A DNA stretch of 64,000 nt from Lachnospiraceae bacterium (GTDB lineage: Bacteria > Bacillota > Clostridia > Lachnospirales > Lachnospiraceae). Of this stretch, positions 27,120-36,929 are shown piece by piece (positions within the stretch are counted from its first letter, which is position 1; each line of letters opens with the position of its first letter). Both the position numbers and the translations under genes were made by a program. The stretch spans positions 1 to 64,000 of the forward strand of contig JAJQFS010000030.1 of assembly GCA_021200995.1 (NCBI GenBank), written 5' to 3'. The notes below the pieces were generated by a model. It was not told where the DNA came from and did no database searches. It saw only the letters and a program-made list of their open reading frames with translations.

Positions 27120-27406
27120 GTCTGCACTTCGTTTCTACGGGCAAAGCCCGCATGCTGTGCAGGTCCGCGCTGGACAGATGTCCCCCGGACATCTAGCGCC
27201 GTCAATCGCAAAATACGCGTTGACCCGTTTGCACTCATGATATAATAACCGCAAAGAACGCGGTTATTATCACGTTCGTCGCTCGTCAACCGCAAAAGAC
27301 GCGCTGGCTCGCTTGCACTCACGATATAATGAGCGCAAACGAGCTCGATGGAGCGTGCTCACTCGTGGCGAACGGCGAATTTTGATCATGAACGGAGTTC
27401 ATGATA
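27120..27406. repeat. palindrome-rich intergenic repeat mosaic
   Basis: Direct repeats of about 56 bp start at 27200 and 27284. Short-loop palindromes also occur: CGGGC-aaa-GCCCG (27138-27150), GTCC-gcgct-GGAC (27163-27175), AGATGTCC-ccc-GGACATCT (27176-27194), ATAATAACCGC/GCGGTTATTAT (27242-27270) and ATCATGAAC-gga-GTTCATGAT (27385-27405). An 80-codon frame on the minus strand only reflects the repeats. It looks like an interspersed intergenic element. Confidence 0.7.
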
Positions 27407-28201
27407 TCACAAATACTTATAGATATTATAAATGTTGATCAGAATCATGACAACCATCAATCCGATAAAAAGTTTATCGACTGTCTTTTCATCAATCTTT
27501 TTGTTGATGCTGCGGCCGCAGATACCGCCCAGAATACCGCCCGCTACCATTAAGAGCAACAAACCGATCTCCACGGAAGGCACAGCCCCTGTCACGATCG
27601 TGGAAATCAGACTGGCCGCCTGGGAGAAGAAAATAATGTATAACGAGCTCTCCGCCGCCTGTTTTGTCGTCATAGAGAAAAAGAAAAACAGAACCACCAG
27701 GTTAATCGGCCCGCCGCCGATCCCCAGGAAAGATGACATAATGCCCAGGAAAAGACCGATCAGCACGCTGACAGCTGTATTTTTGACCTGATGTGTCCGG
27801 ATATAGCTCTTGTAAATGGTATAAAGAAGGGTTCCGATGGTAACGATCAGCAGGCAGGCAGCCTGCACCGCACCCACATGATTTGGATCATCGCTTAAGG
27901 ATTTCACATAGGAAAACATCTCCTTACCGAGAAGCCCTCCCACCGCCGCGCCGATCGCCAGCGGCAGTTTCGCATGATCCTGCTCCCCCTTCAGAGCCGC
28001 GCTTTTGTCCAACTTATTGTGCAGCACGGAATACGTCGTCATGGACAACACCGTGCAGCCAGACAGAAAACTGATCGCGGACACACTTAAGATCCCGAAG
28101 GAATCTAGAACCGGCTTGATAATAACGCCGCCGCCGATCCCACAGATCGCGCCCACAATGGACGCCCCGAAACATACGATAAAAAACAAAATATATGTCA
28201 T
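27407..28201 (-). CDS. TauE/SafE family transporter
   Basis: A 264-residue membrane protein of the TauE/SafE (DUF81) family with about eight helices in two halves. Each half has the family glycine motif: GAICGIGGGVIIKP near residue 20 and SSFLGIGGGPINLVVLF near residue 160. Members export or import sulfite, sulfoacetate and other organosulfonates or small carboxylates. The gene is divergent from a LysR regulator, the usual arrangement for a regulated target. The substrate is not determined; the presence of a sulfate-activation operon 9 kb away makes a sulfur compound possible but does not show it. Confidence 0.85.
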   Translation of the reverse strand: MTYILFFIVCFGASIVGAICGIGGGVIIKPVLDSFGILSVSAISFLSGCTVLSMTTYSVLHNKLDKSAALKGEQDHAKLPLAIGAAVGGLLGKEMFSYVKSLSDDPNHVGAVQAACLLIVTIGTLLYTIYKSYIRTHQVKNTAVSVLIGLFLGIMSSFLGIGGGPINLVVLFFFFSMTTKQAAESSLYIIFFSQAASLISTIVTGAVPSVEIGLLLLMVAGGILGGICGRSINKKIDEKTVDKLFIGLMVVMILINIYNIYKYL

Positions 28202-28333
28202 GGACTTTCCTCTTTCTCCCGTCTGTATATCATGGGTGAACTGCGCTCATGCTCAGAATTCGCCGCTCGTTCGTTCATGTAAATGCAGCTTACAGTTGTT
28301 ATTTTTTGTTGATTCTATCTTCTAATATAATTA

Positions 28334-28357
28334 AATCATTTACATAATTAAATGATT
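28334..28357. promoter_or_regulatory. palindrome between the LysR and TauE genes
   Basis: AATCATTT (28334-28341) and AAATGATT (28350-28357) are inverted around an 8-nt spacer. The flanks repeat ATAATTAAAT. It lies 50 bp before the LysR start, in very AT-rich DNA, as expected of a LysR-binding site that serves both divergent genes. Confidence 0.45.
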
Positions 28358-28407
28358 ATGTTAATATAATATATATAATTTTTTTATTATGAATTGGAGC
28401 AAAAAAA

Positions 28408-29367
28408 ATGACCCTGAAACATTTAAACATTTTTTCAGAAGTCTGTCAGGCGGGAAGCATCACCAAGGCCGCCGAAAAGCTGAATATGGCGCAGCCCGCC
28501 GTCAGCAACGCCATCCGCGAACTGGAAGTATACTATGATGTCAAACTTTTTGACCGCATGAACCGCAGAATTTACATCACAGAGGCCGGACAGACGCTGC
28601 TGAAATACGCGGATTCCATCCTGCTGCAATTCGAAGAATCCAAAACCATCCTGCGCGACAACGGTGCCTTTACGGAAATCCGCATCGGCAGTAATGTCGC
28701 TTTCGGCACAGACTATCTGCCCCGGATTGCATCTGATTTTAAAGCCCTGTATCCGGGAATTCCCTTAAGGCTCTCCATTTTTGGCTCCGCCCGGATCAGA
28801 GAAGCGCTTCTGCGCAATCAGCTGGATTTTGCCATTGTGGACAATGCCGCCGAAATGGATGAACTGCACCGTCTGCCTCTGACCTCAGATGAGATGACAG
28901 CCCTCTGCAGCCCCGACTTTTCATACCTGCCCAGGCTTGTGCAAAAAAGGGCTTCTGCGGCTGAGACAAACCCTGCGGATTCCCCTGACACAGACGGGCG
29001 GACCGCTCTTCTCTCCATCACTGATCTCAATGGAATTCCGCTTCTGTTACGCGAACCAGGCAGCGGATCCCGTGACCTCCTTGACCGGCTTTTTCATCAC
29101 GAAAAGCTTTCTCCTGTCATCGCCGCGGAAAGCTCCAGCACACAGGCGCTGATTGAGCTGGCGATACGCGGGCATGGCGTTGTCTTTCTTTCGTCTCCAT
29201 CCGCCAGACCTTATGTGGAGGCCGGCACACTGACTGCGCTTCCTGTCGACAGCGCCGGACTGACCAGAAACTATTCTCTGATTTATCATAGACACAAATA
29301 CATGACAGCAAGCATGAAATGCTTTCTGTCTTACCTGCAAAAACGATTTCAGTCGCTTCCGATCTGA
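28408..29367 (+). CDS. LysR-family transcriptional regulator
   Basis: A 319-residue LysR regulator. The winged helix-turn-helix occupies residues 1-60 (HLNIFSEVCQAGSITKAAEKL, then AQPAVSNAIRELE). The effector-binding domain runs from about 90, beginning IRIGSNVAFGTDYLP. A stretch of about 20 residues rich in Ala/Asp/Pro (about 180-200) interrupts the effector domain, longer than usual. It is divergent from the TauE-like gene and probably controls it and itself. The effector is unknown. Confidence 0.9.
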   Translation: MTLKHLNIFSEVCQAGSITKAAEKLNMAQPAVSNAIRELEVYYDVKLFDRMNRRIYITEAGQTLLKYADSILLQFEESKTILRDNGAFTEIRIGSNVAFGTDYLPRIASDFKALYPGIPLRLSIFGSARIREALLRNQLDFAIVDNAAEMDELHRLPLTSDEMTALCSPDFSYLPRLVQKRASAAETNPADSPDTDGRTALLSITDLNGIPLLLREPGSGSRDLLDRLFHHEKLSPVIAAESSSTQALIELAIRGHGVVFLSSPSARPYVEAGTLTALPVDSAGLTRNYSLIYHRHKYMTASMKCFLSYLQKRFQSLPI

Positions 29368-29382
29368 TTTCTGCGGTTACGT

Positions 29383-29433
29383 AAAAAAATCCCATGCGCC
29401 ATGAATTGTCTTTCTCCGGCACATGGGATTTTT
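29383..29433 (+). terminator. LysR gene terminator
   Basis: AAAAATCCCATG-c-GCC pairs with GGC-a-CATGGGATTTTT. A- and T-runs on both sides let it act for the convergent kinase operon too. Confidence 0.82.
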
Positions 29434-29457
29434 ATTTGTCTTATGGAAACAAATCAG

Positions 29458-30945
29458 TCAGATATGAAAACAGCTTCCGCCCACAAACTCCCTGCAGATG
29501 CTGTTGTTCGGCAGGCTCTCACTGCTGACACCCAGGAAATAATCCAGAAATTTTAAAAGCCGCGTGGCTTCCTGGAAGGCAGGATCATCCGGTTTGACAT
29601 GGAAAAGCAGCGGCTCCGCGAACTGTTTTAAGACCGCCAGCTCGTAGACCATGGCGGAGTTGAACATCACATCCGCTTCCTCCTGAAATGGGAAAATATA
29701 GCTCTCCTCGCCCCTGCGCACGGAAGGCCACATCTGGATCGTGTAAGAAGCATCCATGCCGCGTGTCGCCGCGTCCCGCACAATGCGGCGAAGCATGCGG
29801 TTGTCCGTAGAAGGAATGCGGTTGTGAGAATCCACATTCAGGCTGGTCAGCGCGCTGATATAAATTTTAAATTTACTTTCATTTGGCAGCGTATAGGACA
29901 ATTTATCATTCAGGCCATGAATGCCCTCCAGCACGAGAATATCGTCCGCGCCCAGCTTCAGGCGTTTACCATTGTACTCTCTGCAGCCAGTAATGAAATT
30001 AAAGGTCGGCAGCTCCACCTCCTGCCCGCCTAAAAGCGCGATCATGTCCTGATTAAACAGTTCCACGTCGAGTGCTTCCAGGCACTCATAATTCGGTTTT
30101 CCTTCCTCGTCCAGAGGTGTATCCTTTCTGTTGAGGAAATAATCATCCAGGGCGATGGGATGCGGCTTTTTGCCCAGCGTACGCAGCTGAATGGAGAGTC
30201 TGTGGCTGAAGGTCGTCTTGCCGGAGCTTGATGGGCCGGCGATCATGACAAAACGGACGCCCTCGCGTCCCGCGATCAAACGCGCGATCTCTGCGATCTT
30301 GCGCTCCTGCTCCGCCTCCTGCACCAGGATCAGATCGCTGATATTGCCCTCACAGATCTTCTCGTTCAAATCTCCCACGGTCTCAATCCCAATCTGCTCA
30401 TACCACAGATGCGATTCCTCCAGCGTTGCCTGCAGTCTGTGTCGTGGCTGGTAGGGAGGCAGCGTGTTCATATCCTCTCTGTCCGGAAGCATCAGGAAAA
30501 ATCCTCCCTTTGCCGGTGTCAGGTCAAAGTTCTGAATCTGAGAAAGATCCTTCATACAGGAACCATAATAATAATCATAGTATCCGTTCAGACAATGCAG
30601 ATTGATGCCGCCGCCCCTGCGATACTGAAAGAGTCTGCCAATCTCTTCAAGCTGCTGCGCCTCAATCACCTTCACAGCCTCATCCCGGTTAAAATGAATG
30701 GTTTCAATCTTTGCTCCCGTCTGGGTATACGCGCGCATCCGCTCTCTGATTTTTGCCAGAAGCTCACGGTCAAAATCCCGGTTCCCGGGAGTTCTGACGA
30801 AATAGGAATTGCCGATGGTATAATCCACAAAACAGTTGCGGGAAACGTCATACCCCACCTCGTCAGCCACAGCTCTGCACAAAAGCAGGATGGTGGCATT
30901 CACATAGGCGCGGTATTCCGCCTGGGTATAGGTCTTCTTTTCCAT
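29458..30945 (-). CDS. uridine kinase-like nucleoside kinase
   Basis: A 495-residue member of the clostridial nucleoside-kinase family. The N-terminal half (about 1-240) resembles the TGS/threonyl-tRNA-synthetase-like added domain of this group. The C-terminal half is a phosphoribulokinase/uridine kinase fold: Walker A GPSSSGKTT near residue 277, the HPIALDDYFLNR segment that binds the nucleoside, and LVLEGIHGLND. Uridine or cytidine to the monophosphate is the likely reaction but has not been shown for the fused form. The frame is open further upstream, but AAGGAG just before ATG at 30945 decides the start. Last gene of the dgt-dnaG-rpoD block. Confidence 0.82.
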   Translation of the reverse strand: MEKKTYTQAEYRAYVNATILLLCRAVADEVGYDVSRNCFVDYTIGNSYFVRTPGNRDFDRELLAKIRERMRAYTQTGAKIETIHFNRDEAVKVIEAQQLEEIGRLFQYRRGGGINLHCLNGYYDYYYGSCMKDLSQIQNFDLTPAKGGFFLMLPDREDMNTLPPYQPRHRLQATLEESHLWYEQIGIETVGDLNEKICEGNISDLILVQEAEQERKIAEIARLIAGREGVRFVMIAGPSSSGKTTFSHRLSIQLRTLGKKPHPIALDDYFLNRKDTPLDEEGKPNYECLEALDVELFNQDMIALLGGQEVELPTFNFITGCREYNGKRLKLGADDILVLEGIHGLNDKLSYTLPNESKFKIYISALTSLNVDSHNRIPSTDNRMLRRIVRDAATRGMDASYTIQMWPSVRRGEESYIFPFQEEADVMFNSAMVYELAVLKQFAEPLLFHVKPDDPAFQEATRLLKFLDYFLGVSSESLPNNSICREFVGGSCFHI

Positions 30946-30983
30946 GAAAATCTCCTTTTCATAATCGCAGATGCACATTTCAG

Positions 30984-31766
30984 TTACACGTACCAGAACG
31001 GCTCCTCTTCCCGCGCGGTAAGCACCTCAAGCTGCGGCAGCATCCGCGCCAGGTAATCCTTCATATAAGGCTTGAACAGCTTCTCGATTCCAAAGTGCCC
31101 CGCGTCGATCACATTCACGCCCTGGGCTTTTAGGTCGATGCCGGTGTGATGATCGATATCGCCTGTAATAAAGACATCCGCGCCGCTTTTTACCGCGTCC
31201 GCAGCCAGGTCTTTGCCGCTGCCCGGACAGATCGCGGCAGTGCAGCAGATATCCTCCGGGTTTCCGAAAACCTTTACCTGATTCACAAAGAAAGCCCTCT
31301 TTACCAGCTGCGCCACATCCAGAAGCGTCATGGGCTCCATGAGCTGGCCGACCCTGCCGATGCCCTCCGTCGCGATTTCATCCTCATAGGTTACCTGCAG
31401 CACCTGAGAATCCAGCAGTTCCAGCCGCTCCGCTGCCTCATCCGCCATCCCCATCACGTCAAAATTGGTATGCATGGCATAGACGCAGATATCCGCCCGC
31501 ACCAGCTTCAGAATCCGGTTCTGAAAGACATCCCCGCTGGTGACCTGTTTGAACGGTCTGAAAATCATCGGATGATGACTGACTATCATATCCGCTCTGG
31601 CGGCGATTGCCTGCCCGATGATATCGTCCGTCACATCCAGACAGAGCATTACCCGCCCCACCTCTTTTTCCTGCCTGCCCACCAACAGGCCCACATTGTC
31701 CCATCTCTCAGCAAAACTGACAGGTGAAAGCTGCTCCAACCACTGCATGATCTCTTTACACGTCAT
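30984..31766 (-). CDS. Nif3-like dinuclear metal centre protein
   Basis: A 260-residue Nif3/YbgI family protein, which forms toroidal hexamers with two metal ions per subunit; GTP cyclohydrolase-like activity has been suggested for some members. Metal ligands fit SHHPMIF (about residues 62-68), the D in AMHTNFD, and GDIDHHTG / DAGHFGIEK in the C-terminal half. The gene regularly follows trmK in Firmicutes, as here, although a 213-bp gap separates them. The 213 bp hold no gene I would defend. Confidence 0.88.
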   Translation of the reverse strand: MTCKEIMQWLEQLSPVSFAERWDNVGLLVGRQEKEVGRVMLCLDVTDDIIGQAIAARADMIVSHHPMIFRPFKQVTSGDVFQNRILKLVRADICVYAMHTNFDVMGMADEAAERLELLDSQVLQVTYEDEIATEGIGRVGQLMEPMTLLDVAQLVKRAFFVNQVKVFGNPEDICCTAAICPGSGKDLAADAVKSGADVFITGDIDHHTGIDLKAQGVNVIDAGHFGIEKLFKPYMKDYLARMLPQLEVLTAREEEPFWYV

Positions 31767-31979
31767 AATTTTTGCCCTTTTCTTTCGTAGACGAATTCCG
31801 GCCAGTTTTCATCGGCCAGCCCTGAACTGTTTCTTTTACTAGCTTATTCCATTTTCTGATGCTTTATTCCCGAATTCTATCCCTTGCATTTCCAGGTTTC
31901 CGGCCTGATGCAATATCCCAAAACAGCCTGCTGCTCCTGCCTGTAATCTCACTCACACAGAGCAAAACCCGCGTTTTCA

Positions 31980-32741
31980 TCACATCTGTCTTTCTGAGGG
32001 CTCTGTCCGCTGCGGCAATTTTTTCAGCACTGTGTTGATTTCTCTTATTTCTTCCTCCAGTTTATATTGTCTCTCCCGCGCTCTCGGGGTTTCGCTCTTC
32101 TTAAGCTGAAGCTTTGCCTTTTCCCTGACTTCCAGCTGATACAGCAGGAATGCGCGCAGCACCCCGGGACTTTGCTGTTTTGAGACAGCTCCGTAAGCCA
32201 GTTCTTCATCAGAAGGGATGCTTTCTCTTCCCTGCGAAACGAGGAACATGGGATAATATTTCCCCGTCTTCCTTTCGCCGCCGTCCTCCTCGAAGATGAT
32301 ATCTTCCCGCTCTATGTGCCACCCGGAGTCATAGGCAAAACGGCGCACCGCCCTGATATCCGACTGCGGCTGTAAAAGCGCGCCCCGCATGGAAACGGTC
32401 GTCTTCGGGTAATCGGACATGATTTTGATGATCAGTTTACCGCCCATGCCGGCGCAGATAAAAAATTCCGCTTCCCCCGGCACGATCTGCGCAAGCCCGT
32501 CGGACAGTCTGAAATCCATCTGAGCGGTCATTCCATATAGTGCCGCGCTTTCCTTTGCCCGTTCCAAGGGCCCCCTGTTCACATCCATGGCGATCATCCT
32601 GCGGGCCTTTTTATGCTGAAGAAGATACACCGACAGATAACCGTGATCACAGCCGATGTCACACGCCGTATCGCAGCATGGAATCAGATCAGCCGCCGCC
32701 TTCAGTCGTTTCGGCAACAGGTTGTCAATAGATTTTCCCAT
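31980..32741 (-). CDS. trmK: tRNA (adenine22-N1)-methyltransferase
   Basis: A SAM-dependent enzyme that makes m1A22 in tRNA. It is 253 residues long: an N-terminal Rossmann methyltransferase (ACDIGCDHGYLSVYLL is the SAM site; FICAGMGGKLI is the family hallmark) and a C-terminal coiled coil (about 200-245, REKAKLQLKKSETPRARERQ). The TrmK-Nif3 pair next to rpoD is conserved across Firmicutes. Its start lies 5 bp after the rpoD stop, so the two are in one transcript. Confidence 0.92.
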   Translation of the reverse strand: MGKSIDNLLPKRLKAAADLIPCCDTACDIGCDHGYLSVYLLQHKKARRMIAMDVNRGPLERAKESAALYGMTAQMDFRLSDGLAQIVPGEAEFFICAGMGGKLIIKIMSDYPKTTVSMRGALLQPQSDIRAVRRFAYDSGWHIEREDIIFEEDGGERKTGKYYPMFLVSQGRESIPSDEELAYGAVSKQQSPGVLRAFLLYQLEVREKAKLQLKKSETPRARERQYKLEEEIREINTVLKKLPQRTEPSERQM

Positions 32742-32746
32742 GATAA

Positions 32747-33865
32747 TCAGTCCAGATAATCTTTCAGCTTCCGGCTCCGGCTGGGATGGCGCAGCTTTCT
32801 GAGCGCCTTTGCCTCAATCTGACGGATTCTCTCACGGGTGACGTTGAATTCTTTGCCGACCTCCTCCAGCGTGCGGGCCTTGCCATCGTCTAAGCCAAAG
32901 CGCAGGCGCAGCACCTTCTGTTCCCGCTCGGTCAGCGTCTGCAGAACCTCGTCCAGCTGTTCCTTTAACATGGTATTGGCGGCAGCCTCCGCAGGCACAG
33001 CTACATTCTCATCCTGAATGAAGTCACCCAGCTTGCTGTCCTCCTCCTCGCCGATGGGCGTCTCCAAAGAGACAGGCTCCTGGCTGATCTTGATGATCTC
33101 ACGGACGCGCTCCACAGGCATATCCATCTCCGCCGCGATCTCCTCCGGGGTGGGTTCCCGTCCCAGATCCTGCAGAAGCTGTCTGCTCACACGGATCAGT
33201 TTGTTGATGGTCTCCACCATATGGACGGGAATGCGGATGGTTCTGGCCTGGTCAGCGATTGCGCGGGTAATGGCCTGACGGATCCACCAGGTAGCATAAG
33301 TAGAAAACTTATAACCCTTACGATAATCGAACTTTTCCACCGCCTTGATCAGACCCAGATTGCCCTCCTGAATCAGATCCAAAAAGAGCATACCCCTGCC
33401 CACATACCGCTTGGCAATACTGACCACCAGACGAAGATTCGCCTCGGCGAGGCGCTTTTTAGCCTCCTCATCGCCCGCTTCCATCCGCTTGGCCAGCTCG
33501 ATTTCTTCCTCCGCTGTCAGAAGCGGCACCTTGCCGATCTCCTTTAAATACATGCGCACGGGATCCTCGGTGCTGACACCGTCCGGCACGCTCAGATCGA
33601 TATTCTCAATATCCACGTTCTCCTCGTCGTTGAGCAGAATATCCTCATCGATGAGCTCCATGTCGTCATCCGCCGGAATCCGCAGCACATCGATGCCGCT
33701 GCGCTCGAGGCTGTCCGCCACGCGCTCCAGCTGCTCCTGGCTTAAGTTTAATTCCGCCATAAAGTCAGAGATCTCCGTGAACTCAAGCATATTTTTCTTG
33801 GATTTGCCCAGCGCTAAAAGCGCCTTCACCTTCTCCTCGTATTTTGCCATTGTGTTTTCGTCCAT
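32747..33865 (-). CDS. rpoD: RNA polymerase primary sigma factor (RpoD/SigA)
   Basis: The housekeeping sigma factor, 372 residues, a length typical of Firmicute SigA. Region 1.2 begins [20 protein letters not shown]. Region 2 holds [17 protein letters not shown] and the -10-melting [18 protein letters not shown]. Region 4 ends with [20 protein letters not shown], the -35-binding helix-turn-helix. The open frame starts six codons earlier, but GGAAGG falls inside that part, so ATG at 33865 is preferred. Its consensus promoters are visible before serC and cysD. It sits between dnaG and trmK. Confidence 0.96.
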   Translation of the reverse strand: MDENTMAKYEEKVKALLALGKSKKNMLEFTEISDFMAELNLSQEQLERVADSLERSGIDVLRIPADDDMELIDEDILLNDEENVDIENIDLSVPDGVSTEDPVRMYLKEIGKVPLLTAEEEIELAKRMEAGDEEAKKRLAEANLRLVVSIAKRYVGRGMLFLDLIQEGNLGLIKAVEKFDYRKGYKFSTYATWWIRQAITRAIADQARTIRIPVHMVETINKLIRVSRQLLQDLGREPTPEEIAAEMDMPVERVREIIKISQEPVSLETPIGEEEDSKLGDFIQDENVAVPAEAAANTMLKEQLDEVLQTLTEREQKVLRLRFGLDDGKARTLEEVGKEFNVTRERIRQIEAKALRKLRHPSRSRKLKDYLD

Positions 33866-33905
33866 GATGGTCCATCCTTCCATTATTATTAGTATAATCT
33901 TACGT

Positions 33906-35672
33906 TTAAAGAATATGCGCTCTCGAAAGCTCCTCCAGGGCGCGTTTCGAGGCGATTACCTGCTGCAGGGCGTTTAAATCCGTTCCCTGCCTGTCCGCGT
34001 AATATTCACAGCTGTACTGCTTGACCGCATACACGATATCGCGCAGCGCCTTTTCCTTTTGTACTTCATTGTCGATACCCTGCAGACGGGTGTGAAACAA
34101 AGCAGCTACCTGCCTCTGTTCTTCCTCATCCTCAAATCTGGAGATAATGCCCGCGGGATCGCAGCGCCCCTCATCCAGCTCCTCAAAAAGCAGGCCGGCC
34201 ACTCTGCTGTACAGCTCGTCCGTAAAATCCGCAGCCTGTATGTATTTTTTGATTTTGCCGTAAATCTCCGGTTCATCGGTGATCCAGGTGAGCAGCATGC
34301 GCTGGGTCTTTTTGCGGTTGTCTTCCGCCGTCTGTTTTTTACCGGAAGCGGTCTTCGGCCTCTCGACAGGCTTTACCTGCGCGCCTGCCGCCGCCAGATT
34401 TTTCACCATGCGGCGCAGGATTTCCGGGTCGATATAATATTCTCTCGCCGTGACGGTGAGATAATTCTCTCTCTCAATCTCATTTTCAATCTGAGAAAGC
34501 CTGCGGGCAAGCTCCATCTCAAACTTCGTCTTCTGCGCCGGATCCTCCACGTCAAAGCCGCGCCGCAGAATCCGGATCTCAAATAAGAATCCGTCCTCAG
34601 CCTTTTTAATCCGCTCCGCGAAAGCCTCCCGACCCTCAGCCTTGATAAACTCGTCCGGATCCTTATGGGGTTCCATGTTGATGACTCTGCCGGACAGGCC
34701 GGCCTCTTTTAGAATTCCGATCGCCCGCAGCGCCGCGTTCACGCCAGCGCCGTCACTGTCATAGGCTAAGAGCACCTCATCCACATACCGGCGAATCAGG
34801 GAAGCCTGTCCCGATGTGAAAGCCGTCCCCAGAGACGCCACCGCCTGGGTAAAGCCCGCCTGGTGCATGGCGATCACGTCCATATAGCCCTCGCAGAGGA
34901 TGAAATTGCCCGCCCTGCTGGTCCGCGCGAAATTCAGGCCGTACAGATTGCGGCTCTTATCAAAAACAGGCGTCTCCGGACTGTTTAAATATTTGGGCTT
35001 GCCGTCCCCCATGACGCGGCCGCCGAAGCCGATGACCCTGCGATTGACGTCCTGAATAGGGAACATGACGCGGTTCCAGAATTTATCATGAAAACCAAAA
35101 CGCTCATCATGCGTGCACAGTCCCGCCTCAATCAGCAGCTCGTCACTGTATCCCTTCTGTCTGAGATACGCGGCCAGGTCCGCGGCGGTCTTATTGGAGT
35201 AGCCAAGGCCAAAGTGCCGGATTGTCTCGTCCGTCAGTGCTCTGCCGCTTAAATATTCATATCCCTGCTTTCCTCTCTCAGAGCGAAGCTGTACATAAAA
35301 ATAATTGGCCGCGTCCTTATTGACCTGAAGCAGGAGGTCGCGCTTATTGCGCCGCTCCTTATTTTGCGCGGAATCATCCTCTTCAGGCAGGGAAATACCC
35401 GCGCGGTCGGCCAGATATTTCAGTGCTTCCTGAAAGGTATAATTTTCATAGTTCATGACAAAGGTAATGACATTGCCGCCGGCGCCGCAGCCGAAACAGT
35501 AATACATCTGTTTCTGTCCCGATACGGAGAAGGAAGGGCTCTTTTCATTGTGAAAAGGGCACAGCCCGAAATAAGAGCTTCCTCTCTTCTGCAGCTTCAC
35601 GGAGGCGCCAATCACGTCGACGATGTCATTCCTGGTCCTGACTTCCTCTACAATTTCGTCAGAATAATACAC
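33906..35672 (-). CDS. dnaG: DNA primase
   Basis: Makes RNA primers for replication. At 588 residues it has the expected length. The zinc ribbon near the N-terminus shows [11 protein letters not shown] and [11 protein letters not shown]. The TOPRIM core shows [18 protein letters not shown] and [14 protein letters not shown]. The C-terminal helicase-binding domain lies from about residue 440. The frame extends 11 codons upstream of the chosen GTG (35672), but the family normally begins (M)[11 protein letters not shown], and AAAGAGG precedes this GTG. The gene belongs to the dgt-dnaG-rpoD macromolecular-synthesis operon. Confidence 0.94.
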   Translation of the reverse strand: MYYSDEIVEEVRTRNDIVDVIGASVKLQKRGSSYFGLCPFHNEKSPSFSVSGQKQMYYCFGCGAGGNVITFVMNYENYTFQEALKYLADRAGISLPEEDDSAQNKERRNKRDLLLQVNKDAANYFYVQLRSERGKQGYEYLSGRALTDETIRHFGLGYSNKTAADLAAYLRQKGYSDELLIEAGLCTHDERFGFHDKFWNRVMFPIQDVNRRVIGFGGRVMGDGKPKYLNSPETPVFDKSRNLYGLNFARTSRAGNFILCEGYMDVIAMHQAGFTQAVASLGTAFTSGQASLIRRYVDEVLLAYDSDGAGVNAALRAIGILKEAGLSGRVINMEPHKDPDEFIKAEGREAFAERIKKAEDGFLFEIRILRRGFDVEDPAQKTKFEMELARRLSQIENEIERENYLTVTAREYYIDPEILRRMVKNLAAAGAQVKPVERPKTASGKKQTAEDNRKKTQRMLLTWITDEPEIYGKIKKYIQAADFTDELYSRVAGLLFEELDEGRCDPAGIISRFEDEEEQRQVAALFHTRLQGIDNEVQKEKALRDIVYAVKQYSCEYYADRQGTDLNALQQVIASKRALEELSRAHIL

Positions 35673-35750
35673 AATTCCTCTTTTCTCATCCCTGCCATAC
35701 TGCATAGGGAAGAATTTCCTGAACAGATACTGATATTGTCCGATCTCTTT

Positions 35751-36770
35751 CTATCCCTGCCAGGAGCGGGGAATATACAGATTCTGAAAAGTCGTGATGG
35801 CGAATTTATCGCTCATATTTGCCACATAATCACAGACCACGATCTCTTTTGCCTCCCCCTCCAGATAAGGTCTTAAAATATCCTCCGGCAGCTCCTGCAT
35901 GTGCTCCAGATAATAGCCATACAACGCCTCAATCATCTTCTCCGCCTTCTGCTCGTCCGCCTTCACCACGGGGTTGACATACACCTCGCGGTACATGAAC
36001 GCGCGCAGATCCATCATATTCTTCTGAATGACCGGAGACATGCAGATCTCAGGCTTATCCTTTGAACTGACAATAATGTCATGTACCATCCGGTCCAGTC
36101 TCGCGGTTCCTGTATCGCCCAGCGTTCTGCGGATCTCCACCGGGATATCGCTCTCCGTCAGAATCCCGCCCCGGATGGCGTCATCCATATCGTGATGTAT
36201 GTAGGCCAGCTTATCGGACAGGCGCACAATCTTCCCTTCCATGGTGGACGGCTTCCCCGCGGTCTGGTGATTTAAGATCCCGTCGCGCACCTCCCAGCTT
36301 AAGTTCAGACCCTGCCCTTCCTTTTCAAGCTTCTCCACCACGCGCAGGCTCTGCTCGCTGTGGACAAAACCGTAAGGGCTGACTCTGTTTAAGGCCCTCT
36401 CTCCGGCATGCCCGAAAGGCGTATGGCCGAGGTCATGCCCCAGGGCGATGGCTTCTGTCAGATCCTCGTTCATGCGAAGCGCCTTGGCGATCGTGCGGGC
36501 AATCTGGGAAACCTCCAGCGTATGCGTCAGGCGCGTCCGGTAGTGGTCCCCGTTAGGGGTCAGAAAGACCTGCGTCTTATCTTTGAGCCTCCTGAAAGAC
36601 TTACAGTGGAGGATGCGGTCCCGGTCCCTCTGATAGATCGGCCTGATGTCACAGGGCTCCTCCTCGCGCTCTCTTCCCCTGCTTGAACAGCTCAAAGACG
36701 CGTATGGGCTTAAATATTCCCTCTCCCACTGCTCCAGGCTCTCTCTGATCGACGTATCTGCCACCGCCAT
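35751..36770 (-). CDS. dgt: deoxyguanosinetriphosphate triphosphohydrolase-like protein
   Basis: An HD-domain dNTPase that cleaves dGTP or other dNTPs to nucleoside and triphosphate, limiting dNTP pools. The metal-binding H...HD...D set is in RLTHTLEV and GHDLGHTPFGHAGE, with the later Asp in VRLSDKLAYIHHD. At 339 residues it is the short type common in Firmicutes, beside dnaG and rpoD. The ATG at 36770 is chosen because AGGAGG lies five bases upstream; a GTG two codons earlier lies on top of that site. Confidence 0.93.
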   Translation of the reverse strand: MAVADTSIRESLEQWEREYLSPYASLSCSSRGREREEEPCDIRPIYQRDRDRILHCKSFRRLKDKTQVFLTPNGDHYRTRLTHTLEVSQIARTIAKALRMNEDLTEAIALGHDLGHTPFGHAGERALNRVSPYGFVHSEQSLRVVEKLEKEGQGLNLSWEVRDGILNHQTAGKPSTMEGKIVRLSDKLAYIHHDMDDAIRGGILTESDIPVEIRRTLGDTGTARLDRMVHDIIVSSKDKPEICMSPVIQKNMMDLRAFMYREVYVNPVVKADEQKAEKMIEALYGYYLEHMQELPEDILRPYLEGEAKEIVVCDYVANMSDKFAITTFQNLYIPRSWQG

Positions 36771-36887
36771 CTGCACCTCCTCGAAACTTTCTCTGATTGA
36801 TTATTCTACACAAATCCCCCAAAATCCTCTTTTTCAAAGCGAAAAATTTCTTCTTTTCAAAAAAATTATCAAAAGTTTAGGTTCGCC

Positions 36888-36929
36888 CCGACTGCTGTCC
36901 TTGACAGTCGGAAGGACTTTTTTTATAAT
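36888..36929 (+). promoter_or_regulatory. consensus promoter with interleaved palindromes before cysD
   Basis: TTGACA (36901-36906), 17-bp spacer and TATAAT (36924-36929) match sigma-A consensus exactly. Two inverted repeats are interleaved across the -35 box: CCGACTG (36888-36894) with CAGTCGG (36905-36911), and GTCCTT (36897-36902) with AAGGAC (36912-36917). Such nested dyads suggest a repressor operator. The leader to cysD would be about 150 nt; I recognise no riboswitch in it. Confidence 0.75.

Noticed and set aside
27138..27270. CRISPR-like array
   Set aside because: Only two imperfect direct repeats, no regular spacer pattern and no cas genes.
27080..27322. 80-codon minus-strand frame between the radical SAM and TauE genes
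   Set aside because: Consists of translated direct repeats and palindromes; better explained as an intergenic element.
31767..31979. 38-codon frame after trmK
   Set aside because: Starts at the trmK stop but has no recognisable similarity and no clear ribosome binding site.
36897..36924. Rho-independent terminator before cysD (GTCCTT/AAGGAC plus seven T)
   Set aside because: The same bases form a perfect TTGACA-17-TATAAT promoter and no plus-strand gene lies upstream; a promoter with operator dyads is the better reading.
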